From Deltaproteobacteria bacterium (lineage in GTDB: Bacteria; Desulfobacterota; BSN033; UBA1163): 15,183 nucleotides of DNA. The stretch covers positions 1 to 15,183 of the forward strand of contig VGRU01000064.1 in NCBI GenBank assembly GCA_016875255.1. The letters run 5' to 3'. Under the pieces are notes generated by a model. That model worked only from the letters and a program-made list of their open reading frames with translations, searched no databases and was not told the origin of the DNA. Positions 1-7,409 of this stretch are shown here, piece after piece (position 1 is the stretch's first letter; each line of letters begins with the position of its first letter). A program made the translations under genes and the position numbers.

Positions 1-2
1 GT

Positions 3-998
3 TTAACTGCGGAGGTGGTGGACGTCATCCACCACGTGATAGGTGAGCAGGGTCGTCAGTTCGATCAACTTCCGCTGCTCATCTTCAGGATGGTATCCCA
101 GTGATTCATTTCTACAGATCGCCTCCCATCGTCGAAGGCTTTTTCGAACCGTGTTCTGATTCGACCCCGAAATCCATTGGCTGACCTGTTCGGTCAAAAG
201 CCTTGCATATTTCCGGATCAATCTCCAGGCCGGAAGCAATCTTCTCCGGCCATTCGTTGGTTTGATAAAGAGTTCATTCATATCCTTCAGGTACTCCTGA
301 AGCTCCTGATCCAGCATCTCACCGTCAAGCCCCCACCATTCCGAAACAGTCTCTTCGATGGTCGTATACTCCCCTTCCCTCTTCTTCTTCAGGCTGAGCG
401 GGTTCTCTCCTGCGATCTCTTCCATCAAATGATCCACATAAGCCAATTTCTCCAGGGCATTGGGCCAATTCCGGTACATGCGTTCCCAGTGGGATCGGGG
501 ATCGAGCCATATGGCAAAAGTCTCAGCCCAGTCCTCATCCGGATGCTTCTGGGCATAATGGGGATCGCCTAAGTAGTGGAGGTGACGGACATAACTCTTC
601 GACCAGGGATTCACCCTGTAGAGATATCCATCACAATATGTCTTATTAAAATCGCCAAACGTCTCTTTCCAGTCTTTTCTCTGCCACAACTTGTAGGCGT
701 AGTTGATCCCATGGCCGGTCTCATGGCGAAGAGTCTTCAAGATTCCTTCTCTCGTTGGAATGTCTCCTTCAAGCTCTTTCAGCTCAGGCATGGCATAATA
801 GAATGGAATGCTGATTGAAATCTTTTTATTCACACAGCCCCACTCATTACCGAAATAAAAATCGGGCCAGAGAAGGATCTGATGACCCTTCAATTCCCTC
901 TTCAGCCTCTTAAAGCAATCGCCAAGGCTCTCATCCGGATCAAGGTCCAGATCGCAGATTCTCGTGGTTAAAAATTTCTGATAACTGATTTCTTCCAT
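3..998 (-). CDS. Putative zinc-binding metallopeptidase
   Basis: A 331-residue protein, complete: its stop is at the very start of the window. Residues 92-96 are HETGH, an HExxH zinc site in the context LRHETGHGINYAYK. About 60 residues later comes DPHYAQKHPDEDWAETFAIW (146-165), where E159 is a likely third metal ligand. This pairing of HExGH with a downstream HPDEDWAETFA block is typical of the 'putative zinc-binding metallo-peptidase' (Peptidase_Mx) family, whose substrates are unknown. There is no signal peptide or membrane segment, so it is probably cytoplasmic. The ATG at 996-998 has AAGGG close upstream and GAGG slightly further away, so the SD is acceptable. It has its own promoter (1078-1106), and the terminator of the upstream cluster separates it from the molybdoenzyme genes, so it is probably not functionally linked to them. 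Confidence 0.85.
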   Translation of the reverse strand: MEEISYQKFLTTRICDLDLDPDESLGDCFKRLKRELKGHQILLWPDFYFGNEWGCVNKKISISIPFYYAMPELKELEGDIPTREGILKTLRHETGHGINYAYKLWQRKDWKETFGDFNKTYCDGYLYRVNPWSKSYVRHLHYLGDPHYAQKHPDEDWAETFAIWLDPRSHWERMYRNWPNALEKLAYVDHLMEEIAGENPLSLKKKREGEYTTIEETVSEWWGLDGEMLDQELQEYLKDMNELFIKPTNGRRRLLPAWRLIRKYARLLTEQVSQWISGSNQNTVRKSLRRWEAICRNESLGYHPEDEQRKLIELTTLLTYHVVDDVHHLRS

Positions 999-1077
999 AC
1001 CCTTACGCCTCTGATAGGGGCTACCCTAATTTGATTTTAATTTTAAATGTTGGAAAATGAAGGAGGGAATTGGTCTA

Positions 1078-1106
1078 AATATAATATCTCCCGCGCCGAA
1101 GTTCAA
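1078..1106 (-). promoter_or_regulatory. Sigma-70-like promoter for the metallopeptidase gene
   Basis: On the minus strand TTGAAC (plus 1101-1106) is followed after 17 bases by TATATT (plus 1078-1083). This gives 4/6 and 5/6 matches to the consensus boxes with ideal spacing. Transcription would start near 1071, leaving a leader of about 73 bases before the ATG at 998. Found by eye only. Confidence 0.45.
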
Positions 1107-1184
1107 AAAAATCTTTTCACAAGCGAATGTCATATAATATCAATATGTTACGCAAGGCCTAACTCCGCTCCCAGAAACACCCCC

Positions 1185-1215
1185 AAAGAAAACGGGCAAA
1201 GTAATACTTCGCCCG
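1185..1215 (-). terminator. Intrinsic terminator after the nrfD-like gene
   Basis: On the minus strand CGGGCGAAGT, loop ATT, ACTTTGCCCG form a 10-bp stem (one G-U pair) followed directly by TTTTCTTT. It lies 98 bases downstream of the stop of the NrfD-type gene and ahead of the metallopeptidase promoter, which fits the 3' end of the molybdoenzyme cluster. The rest of the 999-1312 gap holds the promoter at 1078-1106 and nothing else that I recognise. Confidence 0.7.
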
Positions 1216-1312
1216 CAGTCTTAACCTGGGTCTTAATCTGGTTTCCCTTATTTCCCTGCCCTCGCTTTCAATTCCTTAAACTTCTCTCAGAAGGAATAAA
1301 ATACAAAAGAGG

Positions 1313-2290
1313 TCAAATCAACTGGACGGGAAAACTCTGGCCGCCGATGATGACGATGTAGCGCATCGTCATGATGCCGATGAGCACAAGAACCGAAGAT
1401 AGGGCCTGCCATTGGAGAACCCCTTTTGTCCTGGAATACGTGAGAAGAAAGAGGGGAATCAAGGCGCCCATCAGGATTTCCACCCCGAGGAAAAGAAAGG
1501 CAAACCTTCCGGCAAGCAGGCTCATCACGGTATGATAGGACTCCTCTGTCGCAACGAGCATGACAATGACGTCGCTGAAGATAAGGAAGAGGTCAAGGGC
1601 GATAAATCCGATGAGGTGTTTGGTAAGGTCGGAGATGACCTCCGCCTCAATCGTCGGGAAAAAGTGATTAAAGAGTTTCAGGTGCTGGGGATAACGCTCC
1701 TTAAGCCATCGGGAGTTCGAAATAAATCTTTCTTTCACGATGCTTACCAGAATAACAAGGGCATATCCTGAGACCATGGCAGAGATCAGGAAAAGAAAGG
1801 GCATTAAAGCCGTATTCCAGAGGTGTTTTCCTGGAACCACGGCCAAAACAAAACCCGTATAACCGTGAACGGAGATCGCAAGGGGAATTCCAATCAATCC
1901 GAAGAGCTTTGCCATCTTCTGGTTTCCCGTAAAAAGGAAATAGGCGTAAACAATGGCTTCAAGAGGATAAATGCTCAAAAGCCATGTCCCGAAGGCCATC
2001 GGTGAAGCGGGATGAAAATGGGGAAAGAAATTGTAACGGAGCAGATACCAGAACCTCCAGGGAGACTCCAGGTCCAGGATCAACGTGGCCGGTGCAAGAA
2101 CAAGACAGAGAGGCGCCAGAACGGCTCCGATTCTCCCAACAGCCTTGAACTTGACCATCCCGAAGACATTGGCGAGCGTTGAGATCACAAACGAGGCCGC
2201 ACTCAGACCGGTGAGATAGAAATAGAACGCCGGCAGGACGCCCCATGCATAGTCAATGGGAAGGGGGTGGATCTTCATAAAAGGTTCCAT
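1313..2290 (-). CDS. nrfD: NrfD/PsrC-family membrane subunit of a molybdoenzyme
   Basis: About 325 residues with eight hydrophobic segments (roughly residues 17-43, 52-72, 97-120, 129-153, 160-185, 225-249, 259-285 and 294-317), the architecture of NrfD/PsrC quinone-reactive subunits. The N-terminal PIDYAWGVLPAFYFYLTGLSAASF and the early DLESPWRFW stretch are characteristic of the family. Such proteins exchange electrons between the membrane quinone pool and an Fe-S subunit on the outer face, here presumably the ferredoxin encoded at 4328-4870. The longest frame begins at 2299, but AGAAGG directly abuts that ATG; the ATG at 2290 has the same AGAAGG nine bases upstream, so I prefer it. It is the last gene of the cluster, separated from the catalytic and Fe-S genes by torD, a small gene and a slipin gene. 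The symbol is family-level; functionally it is more likely PsrC-like than a nitrite reductase part. Confidence 0.9.
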   Translation of the reverse strand: MEPFMKIHPLPIDYAWGVLPAFYFYLTGLSAASFVISTLANVFGMVKFKAVGRIGAVLAPLCLVLAPATLILDLESPWRFWYLLRYNFFPHFHPASPMAFGTWLLSIYPLEAIVYAYFLFTGNQKMAKLFGLIGIPLAISVHGYTGFVLAVVPGKHLWNTALMPFLFLISAMVSGYALVILVSIVKERFISNSRWLKERYPQHLKLFNHFFPTIEAEVISDLTKHLIGFIALDLFLIFSDVIVMLVATEESYHTVMSLLAGRFAFLFLGVEILMGALIPLFLLTYSRTKGVLQWQALSSVLVLIGIMTMRYIVIIGGQSFPVQLI

Positions 2291-2310
2291 CGTACACATC
2301 CTTCTCGTAT

Positions 2311-2415
2311 AATTCGGAATGCGGATTGTGAAGTGCGGAGTTAAATCAGTTGAAGAATTTCGTCAATTCCGAATTCCGCAATCCCCGCCTGTCATAGCCC
2401 TGCGGCGGGCAGGCG
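2311..2415. repeat. Inverted-repeat-rich spacer between slipin and nrfD-like genes
   Basis: This spacer holds AATTCGGAATGCGGATT (2311-2327) and, in opposite orientation, AATTCCGAATTCCGCAAT (2365-2382), both built from a TTCGGAATGCGGA-like unit that also occurs twice at 13254-13281. It then holds a hairpin with arms CGCCT (2386-2390) and AGGCG (2411-2415) enclosing GCCC/GGGC. No T-run follows, so a terminator role is not supported. Confidence 0.6.
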
Positions 2416-2432
2416 AAATCCACATTAAATAA

Positions 2433-3191
2433 TTACTTCTGGCTCTTCTGAAGCGCTCCGATCACATCTATCGGTAGCGGAATGACCGTGCTGTTCTTCT
2501 CTCCGGCGATCTCCGTCAGGGTCTGGAGATACCGGAGTTGAAGGGCCGCAGGCTCAATTGAAATGATATGAGCCGCATCCTTAAGGGTTTCGGCTGCCAT
2601 ATATTCACCCTGTGCGTGGATGACCTTTGCCCGTTTTTCCCTCTCTGCCTCAGCCTGCCTTGCCATGGCCCTCTGCATCGTCTCCGGAAGTTGGACATCC
2701 TTGACCTCGACCACATCCACCATGATCCCCCAGGGCTCGGTATGATTGTCAATGATTTCCCCTAACTTCTTATTGATCTTATCTCTCTCAAAGAGAAGCT
2801 CATCCAGGTCCGACTGCCCCAGGACGCTCCGCAAGGTCGTCAGAGCGATCTGGGTTGTAGCTTTCATATAATCCTGAACCTGAAGCACCGCCTTGACCGG
2901 ATCGATCACCTTGAAGTAGACGACCGCATCGACCTTGATCGTCACATTATCCTTTGTGATAACAGCCTGAGGTTCGACGACCATGGTGACCACCCTGAGA
3001 TCCACCTTGAACATTCGATCTACTACGGGGATGATGAGGTTGAAACCCGGATCGCGTGTTTTCATCAACTTCCCGAATCTCAGGACAACGCCTCTCTGGT
3101 ATTGTTTGACGATCTTGATCGCTAAGCTGACCAAAACCAGAACCCAGAAACCGATAATGAGTCCAACCGATGCTTGAGTAAATTGAAACAT
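2433..3191 (-). CDS. Slipin family (SPFH/Band 7, stomatin-like) protein
   Basis: 252 residues. One N-terminal membrane segment (about 7-27) is followed by a Band 7/SPFH domain (about 28-200) with the typical stretches [66 protein letters not shown] and a charged [20 protein letters not shown] helix. The length is normal for bacterial slipins. Slipins oligomerise at the membrane and are often encoded next to an NfeD-type serine protease gene; no nfeD is visible here. Instead it sits between the small membrane protein and the NrfD-type subunit of a molybdoenzyme cluster. A scaffold or quality-control role for the membrane complex is inference. The ATG at 3189-3191 is preceded by AGGGGG about five bases away. 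Confidence 0.93.
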   Translation of the reverse strand: MFQFTQASVGLIIGFWVLVLVSLAIKIVKQYQRGVVLRFGKLMKTRDPGFNLIIPVVDRMFKVDLRVVTMVVEPQAVITKDNVTIKVDAVVYFKVIDPVKAVLQVQDYMKATTQIALTTLRSVLGQSDLDELLFERDKINKKLGEIIDNHTEPWGIMVDVVEVKDVQLPETMQRAMARQAEAEREKRAKVIHAQGEYMAAETLKDAAHIISIEPAALQLRYLQTLTEIAGEKNSTVIPLPIDVIGALQKSQK

Positions 3192-3236
3192 AAAATCCCC
3201 CTTTCTAAAAAATCAATTTCAAATATCAAAGTTCAA

Positions 3237-3363
3237 AATCCAAATGAAACAAAGGTAATGTCAAATATAAGAATTGTTTTCCATGTATTTGGAACTTGTG
3301 TTTCATTTGACATTTGAACCTTGACATTTGGATTTGATTCACCCCTTTTCCGCCTCCGGCGGA
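3237..3363. repeat. Interlocking inverted repeats plus 15-base palindrome
   Basis: An AT-rich spacer of nested inverted repeats: CAAATGAAAC (3241-3250) with GTTTCATTTG (3300-3309); AATGTCAAAT (3257-3266) with ATTTGACATT (3305-3314); ATCCAAATG (3237-3245) with CATTTGGAT (3325-3333). It is followed by TCCGCCTCCGGCGGA (3349-3363), an exact copy of which lies at 11724-11738. It separates the small membrane protein gene from the slipin gene. No T-run or convincing promoter was found. Confidence 0.65.
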
Positions 3364-3375
3364 ATCCGGCTAACT

Positions 3376-3633
3376 TCAGCCACCCTCCACTTTGATCGGA
3401 CCGCCTCCCTCCTTCGCCATGGAGGCGTCCCTGAAGCCTGCTATAAATTCTTTTGAAAAAGGCTCCACCTTTTCCGAAGGGAGAAGGGGCGATTGCGTCA
3501 TCATCCACAATTCCTCCTGCCTTTCAGGCCCCCTCATGACGTCTTTTGGCTGATAGGCCAAAATGAAGGCAGGCACAATCAACGTGGCGGCCAAAAGGAT
3601 GATCAAAGTCTTCGTTTTAAGAGAATCCCACAC
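3376..3633 (-). CDS. Small membrane-anchored or exported protein, unknown family
   Basis: 85 residues from a GTG start. The basic N-terminus MWDSLKTKT precedes a single hydrophobic stretch (about 9-26, LIILLAATLIVPAFILAY). The remaining ~58 residues are soluble and rich in Glu, Pro and Gly, and would face the periplasm. The segment may be an anchor or a signal peptide cleaved after ILA. The GTG (3631-3633) lies inside the 3' end of the TorD-like gene (17-base overlap), with a strong AGGAGG nine bases upstream, which suggests translational coupling and argues for a real gene. I do not recognise the family. Its position suggests an accessory subunit or assembly factor of the molybdoenzyme, which is inference. 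Confidence 0.6.
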   Translation of the reverse strand: MWDSLKTKTLIILLAATLIVPAFILAYQPKDVMRGPERQEELWMMTQSPLLPSEKVEPFSKEFIAGFRDASMAKEGGGPIKVEGG

Positions 3634-4255
3634 TGGTCCGAACCTCCTCTCCCGGCTCCCTCTTCAAGGATTCGACAAACCGCTCCAGGGCTTCAAAAAC
3701 AGACACGTAAAACGCAGAGGGACAACAGGTTGTCCCGTGTTGGACCATTTTGGCTATCCAATCAAGATGGTCTTTGATAAAAATTCTGACCCCTTCCTCA
3801 GAAGGCGATTCAAGAAGAAGGGCTAAAAATTCCAATTCCAGGACGATATGGTCCGGAAAACTATTAAACCCATCAGGGATTTCAATCCCGAGAGATTGAT
3901 ACAGGTTCAACATATGGAGGGCCGAATCTCCCATGATCAGGCCTTTTTCTCTCGCAATGGAAAGGCGGCATTCAGGATCATTTGTCCAGGGCTTGTGAAA
4001 CGATTCAACCCACCACAAATCGCCTGACTGAGGGTTTTGAAAAAGGTTCCAATAATCCTCCTTCATCTCTTGAAGAAGATCGTTTCTATTCTCCTGAGGG
4101 AGGAATCCTTTCAAGGCAGGAGACTCTCCATTATCCGACTTCAAATAACCGGAGAAGATATGATGGATATCTCCCTGCTTCAGAGACGCAACCATCTCTT
4201 CGTCTGGCTCGGTCAGAAGCCACGCAAGGGTCCGTGCCACCCCTGCCTTTTTCAA
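3617..4255 (-). CDS. TorD/DmsD/NarJ-type molybdoenzyme chaperone
   Basis: About 212 residues, all-helical in character, no signal peptide, cytoplasmic. Family signatures are EDYWNLFQNP, WWVESFHKPW (the ES.Y-like element) and PDHIVLELEFLALLL (a variant of the PDH..EL.FM motif). TorD-type chaperones bind the twin-arginine leader and the apo-form of a molybdoenzyme, hold it until the cofactor is inserted, and release it for Tat export; the obvious client is the adjacent catalytic subunit. The start is uncertain. The listed codon is TTG with no SD. A GTG five codons in (4238-4240) has AAAAAGG upstream. In-frame ATT/CTG codons upstream (about 4277-4282) follow GAGGAG closely. Its 3' end overlaps the next small gene. 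Confidence 0.85.
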   Translation of the reverse strand: MKKAGVARTLAWLLTEPDEEMVASLKQGDIHHIFSGYLKSDNGESPALKGFLPQENRNDLLQEMKEDYWNLFQNPQSGDLWWVESFHKPWTNDPECRLSIAREKGLIMGDSALHMLNLYQSLGIEIPDGFNSFPDHIVLELEFLALLLESPSEEGVRIFIKDHLDWIAKMVQHGTTCCPSAFYVSVFEALERFVESLKREPGEEVRTSVGFS

Positions 4256-4296
4256 TGTTTGGTTGCGGGTTTCTGATTTCAGAATTATCTCCTCAC

Positions 4297-4317
4297 TCCG
4301 AACGCCGAACTCCGAAC
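4297..4317. repeat. Three 7-base TCCGAAC-type units
   Basis: TCCGAAC, GCCGAAC and TCCGAAC run head to tail between the Fe-S subunit and torD-like genes. The same heptamer is found singly at 7920-7926 and twice at 7954-7967, so it belongs to a dispersed intergenic repeat family in this genome. Confidence 0.55.
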
Positions 4318-4327
4318 TTCCGTCCGG

Positions 4328-4870
4328 CTATGCCTTCCGATAATACAATGAGGGCTTCGTATTCAGATCCGCCCTTAATGTTTTGGCTCTATATTTTCCG
4401 ATCTTTGCCGAGACCTCGCTCTTCGGGTCATTCAGGTCACCGAAGGTTCTGGTCTTTGTCATACAGGTTGTGACGCATGCGGGCTGCTTTCCTTTTTCAA
4501 CCATTTCGATGCAGAAACGGCATTTCTCCACAACGCCATGTTCCTCGCTGATCACCCTTACTGAATAGGGGCAGGCGACCATGCAGTATTTGCAGCCCAC
4601 ACATCTTTTCTCATCCACCAGCACCACCCCATCTTCTCTTTTATAAGTGGCTCCGGTGGGACAGACCTTTAAACAGGGAGGGTTATCACAATGCTGGCAC
4701 TGGACCGGAAGGAATTCCCGGTTGAAGTTAGGGAATCTCCCATACTCTCGCTCCTCGATGCGATTAAAGTTCTCCTTCGGGGGAAGTTCATTCTGGTTCT
4801 GGCAGGCGACCCGGCAGGCATGACATCCCACACATTTCGTCGCATCAATGAACATTCCGTATCGAGGCAT
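4328..4870 (-). CDS. Four-cluster ferredoxin subunit of molybdoenzyme (PsrB/PhsB/DmsB type)
   Basis: 180 residues with four cysteine groups expected to bind four [4Fe-4S] clusters: C13/16/19/23 (CVGCHACRVAC), C58/61/66/70 (CQHCDNPPCLKVC), C90/93/96/100 (CVGCKYCMVAC) and C117/120/132/136 (CRFC with CVTTC). The order and spacing match the electron-transfer subunits of polysulfide, thiosulfate and DMSO reductases. There is no signal peptide, as expected for a subunit exported with its Tat-bearing partner. It would carry electrons between the NrfD-type subunit and the molybdenum subunit. A start seven codons earlier (4891) exists, but the ATG at 4868-4870 has AAGGTGG nine bases upstream and gives the typical MPRYGMFIDATKC N-terminus. 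It lies downstream of the catalytic gene, across a 160-base repeat-rich spacer. Confidence 0.93.
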   Translation of the reverse strand: MPRYGMFIDATKCVGCHACRVACQNQNELPPKENFNRIEEREYGRFPNFNREFLPVQCQHCDNPPCLKVCPTGATYKREDGVVLVDEKRCVGCKYCMVACPYSVRVISEEHGVVEKCRFCIEMVEKGKQPACVTTCMTKTRTFGDLNDPKSEVSAKIGKYRAKTLRADLNTKPSLYYRKA

Positions 4871-4900
4871 CACTCCGAACCACCTTTTCATTATTATGTC

Positions 4901-5032
4901 ATCCCGAACCAGGTCCTGAACTTAATTCAGGATCTATCGATTTCGGGATCTCTATATCATTTGTACAAGATGCTGAACCAATACTGAAACAAGTTCAGCA
5001 CAAGGTTCAGAAGCATGACATCTTTTTATGTC
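4901..5032. repeat. Nested hairpin repeat between catalytic and Fe-S subunit genes
   Basis: ATCCCGAA (4901-4908) pairs with TTCGGGAT (4942-4949) and encloses CCTGAA (4915-4920) with TTCAGG (4926-4931). A second unit has TGCTGAAC (4971-4978) with GTTCAGCA (4993-5000), and a third small hairpin has GACAT (5016-5020) with ATGTC (5028-5032). All are perfect arms. The DNA resembles the GTTCAGGAT-type interspersed repeats common in environmental genomes. Because it lies inside the presumed operon it would be transcribed and could affect mRNA stability or subunit ratio (inference). Confidence 0.7.
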
Positions 5033-7249
5033 CTATGCTTTTTTAATCTTCACGATCACCTCCGAGGCCATCGCATGACCCACGGCCGGATCGAAAAGGG
5101 TGGGCACAAAATCGTTATAAGAGAGACCCACATTGAAAGCGGTCTTCAGGTTTTTTGAAAAGATTCCGTATCCGCTCGGCAGCCAGACCGCAGAGGGATG
5201 GATCCCCTCGGTGAGCCTGACATGAATTCTTCCTTTTCCAATTTCTGATTCAACCGTCACCTCATCCCCATCCATGATCCCCAAGGCCTCTGCTCGCTTT
5301 GTGTTCATCCAGAGCCTCACCATGTCATAGTAGCGAGTGATCTCCATGAGATAAGGCTGATTGGCTGTCATCGAATGCGTATGAATTGCTTGTTTTCCGT
5401 GGAGCAAGCGGAATGAATGGGGGTCCTTTGGATCAGGAGAAACCAGAGGCTCTTCCCAGCGAGGGATGGGGGGAAAACCGAATCCCTCCAGACTCTTCGA
5501 ATAAATTTCTATCTTTCCGGAAGGGGTCTCCAATTTATCAAATCCCTCTTTCCATTCTTCCCCGACAAAGAGCATTCCTTTCTTCTTTAACTCCTCCAGG
5601 GTCACTCCAAAAGGTTGGAGTCGAAGACGGTTCGCCTCTTCAAGATCAAATTCAAAAAATTTCCCTACCCCTAAATGTTTTGCCAGATCAATGATGATCC
5701 GGGTTCCCGGTCGCGTATCGTATAAAGGCTTCACTGTCTGCTGCTGAAGGCTCACCTGTGCGCGTTTTCCGCTATGCCTTGTGTCCACGGCCTCATCCCG
5801 TTCGAGATAGAAGGATTCAGGAAGGACGTAGTGAGCAATGCTCGCTGTTTCAGACAGGACGGTGTCAACGACGACCAGAAGGTCAAGCTTTCTATATCCG
5901 GCGATCACCCGCTTGGGATTGGGGTTGGTTCGTAGAGGGTTATTGTGATAGACAAAACCAGCTTTCAGTTCTCCTCTGAGCGCTAATTCCGGGATGGCAT
6001 GGGTGATCCCATCCCCATAACTCCCAAGGGGATATCTTCCCGGAACTCCGGTCCCATCTGCCTTTGGAACCTTTGGAAGCTCAGGGGCCGGATGTTTGGG
6101 CTGGAGTTCGCCCAACTGGGCGGATTTAGGGAAATAGATGCCGCCTTCTCGATTGATATTCCCCAAGAGGCTATTGGTGATGGCTAATGCCCTTGCGGTT
6201 TGAAAACTGTTGAGATACTGTGATCCGAAGGCTCCGTGGTATCCTCGATGAAGGAGGGCTTTGGGCCTGGCCTGAGCCATCTCTCGGGTAATCCGGACAA
6301 TCGTCTTCGCGGGAATCTCGCAAACTTTCTCCGCCCATTCCGGAGGATAGTAAACCGTTTCATCCTCTAACTCTTGAAAACCCACCGTCTTGTTTTTAAC
6401 AAACTCCTTATCGTAAAGCCCCTCTTTAATCATGACATGGATCATCGAGAGAAGAAGAGCCAGATCCGTTCCGGGTTTGATGGCAAGCCATTCATCCGCA
6501 AGAATGGAGGTCTCGCTGTGCCTTGGATCGATCACCACCACCTTTGCTCCCTTCTCTTTTGCCTCAACGATCTTCTTCACCTGAGCCAGATCAATGCCGC
6601 CTGCCGGATTCCGGCCGATGATCATAATATATTTTGAATTTCCAAGGTCATTGGATGGAAGCTGTCCAACCGTCACCTTCCAACCCGCATTTCTCGCCGT
6701 ATAGCAGGTAGAGCCATGGGTAAAATAGTGGGGACTTCCCATGGCGTGCATCAATCTCAGGGCATAGAGGTTATTGGCTTGAGGAAAGTTAACCCAAAAA
6801 AGGCTTTGAGGCCCGGATTCCAGCAGGATGAGATTGATTTTCTGAGCAATCTCCTGATAAGCCTGTTCCCAGGAGATGGGCTCAAACCGGTTCCCGACTC
6901 TTTTCAGCGGTCCTTTAAGACGCTGGGGGCTGTATAAATCATGGATATAACCATGTCCTTTGGAGCAGATCAGCCCCAGATTGCCATTGGCTTCCGGATT
7001 CCCTTCAATCTTCCATATCCTTCCGTTTTTGACATAAGCAAAGATTCCGCATCGGTTTCCACACCCATTGCATTGTGTTGGAATCATCTCAACCGGCGAA
7101 GCCTGAACCTCTTTTTCCCAGGCGGCAAAGTCGAGGAGGGTATTGCCGAGAGTGGCCGCAGTGAGACCCGTTCCTGCAACTTTCAGAAAACCCCTTCGTG
7201 TCATCTGGAAGTTAACCGGATTTTTTACATCCACGATGGGGTGATCCAT
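5033..7249 (-). CDS. Tat-exported molybdopterin oxidoreductase catalytic subunit (polysulfide/thiosulfate reductase-like)
   Basis: 738 residues from the preferred start. A twin-arginine leader is visible (TRRGFLKVAGTGLTAATLG, RR at 18-19). Next comes the N-terminal [4Fe-4S] site C60/C63/C67/C95 (CNGCGNRC, then LICSKG), followed by the molybdopterin oxidoreductase domain. C182 in HGSTCYTARNAGW is the probable molybdenum ligand, as in Psr/Phs enzymes (formate dehydrogenases use Sec/Cys, DMSO reductases Ser). A C-terminal dinucleotide-binding domain begins near residue 620 (HSMTANQPYLMEITRYYDMVRLWMN). The full frame opens at 7339, but the ATG at 7247-7249 has GGAAGGA seven bases upstream and leaves a normal-length Tat n-region. 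Substrate cannot be fixed from sequence; polysulfide, thiosulfate, tetrathionate or an arsenic/selenium oxyanion remain possible. The neighbouring rhodanese favours polysulfide. Confidence 0.92.
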   Translation of the reverse strand: MDHPIVDVKNPVNFQMTRRGFLKVAGTGLTAATLGNTLLDFAAWEKEVQASPVEMIPTQCNGCGNRCGIFAYVKNGRIWKIEGNPEANGNLGLICSKGHGYIHDLYSPQRLKGPLKRVGNRFEPISWEQAYQEIAQKINLILLESGPQSLFWVNFPQANNLYALRLMHAMGSPHYFTHGSTCYTARNAGWKVTVGQLPSNDLGNSKYIMIIGRNPAGGIDLAQVKKIVEAKEKGAKVVVIDPRHSETSILADEWLAIKPGTDLALLLSMIHVMIKEGLYDKEFVKNKTVGFQELEDETVYYPPEWAEKVCEIPAKTIVRITREMAQARPKALLHRGYHGAFGSQYLNSFQTARALAITNSLLGNINREGGIYFPKSAQLGELQPKHPAPELPKVPKADGTGVPGRYPLGSYGDGITHAIPELALRGELKAGFVYHNNPLRTNPNPKRVIAGYRKLDLLVVVDTVLSETASIAHYVLPESFYLERDEAVDTRHSGKRAQVSLQQQTVKPLYDTRPGTRIIIDLAKHLGVGKFFEFDLEEANRLRLQPFGVTLEELKKKGMLFVGEEWKEGFDKLETPSGKIEIYSKSLEGFGFPPIPRWEEPLVSPDPKDPHSFRLLHGKQAIHTHSMTANQPYLMEITRYYDMVRLWMNTKRAEALGIMDGDEVTVESEIGKGRIHVRLTEGIHPSAVWLPSGYGIFSKNLKTAFNVGLSYNDFVPTLFDPAVGHAMASEVIVKIKKA

Positions 7250-7364
7250 CACTTCATCCTTCCCGAGGAACTGTGGAAGGATCTGTATTCCAAGATGTGA
7301 AAGAATCTTATTGATGCCTAATATCATTCCAAATTTCATGGGTTGAACTCGTACCCTTTAAACA

Positions 7365-7399
7365 TCCTCCGCCCCCCGATAGAAGCGGGGGGCGGAGGA
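7365..7399 (-). promoter_or_regulatory. Very stable 14-bp hairpin between rhodanese and molybdoenzyme genes
   Basis: Arms 7365-7378 and 7386-7399 pair perfectly over 14 bp around a 7-base loop; the arms are almost pure G/C (CCTCCGCCCCCC against GGGGGGCGGAGG). It begins 10 bases past the rhodanese stop in the minus-strand transcript. Only ATGTTTAAA follows, so it is a poor intrinsic terminator. It could stabilise the rhodanese mRNA end or partly attenuate downstream transcription. Confidence 0.6.
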
Positions 7400-7409
7400 A
7401 TAAAAAAGG

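Noticed and set aside
1047..1361. 104-residue plus-strand open frame in the 999-1312 gap
   Set aside because: It covers the antisense of a promoter and a terminator, runs into the nrfD-like gene antisense, and its product has no domain-like pattern.
3233..3508. 91-residue minus-strand frame overlapping the small membrane protein gene
   Set aside because: It runs through the inverted-repeat spacer in another frame, and the overlapping frame at 3376-3633 has the much better SD and a membrane segment.
3982..4473. 163-residue plus-strand open frame
   Set aside because: It is antisense to parts of both the TorD-like and Fe-S subunit genes and crosses the TCCGAAC repeat.
7250..7339. 30-residue N-terminal extension of the molybdopterin subunit
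   Set aside because: The ATG at 7339 has no well-spaced SD, and the extension would give an unusually long region before the twin-arginine motif. Not fully excluded.
7365..7399. Classical rho-independent terminator after the rhodanese gene
   Set aside because: The stem is strong but the transcript continues ATGTTTAAA, without a U-run.
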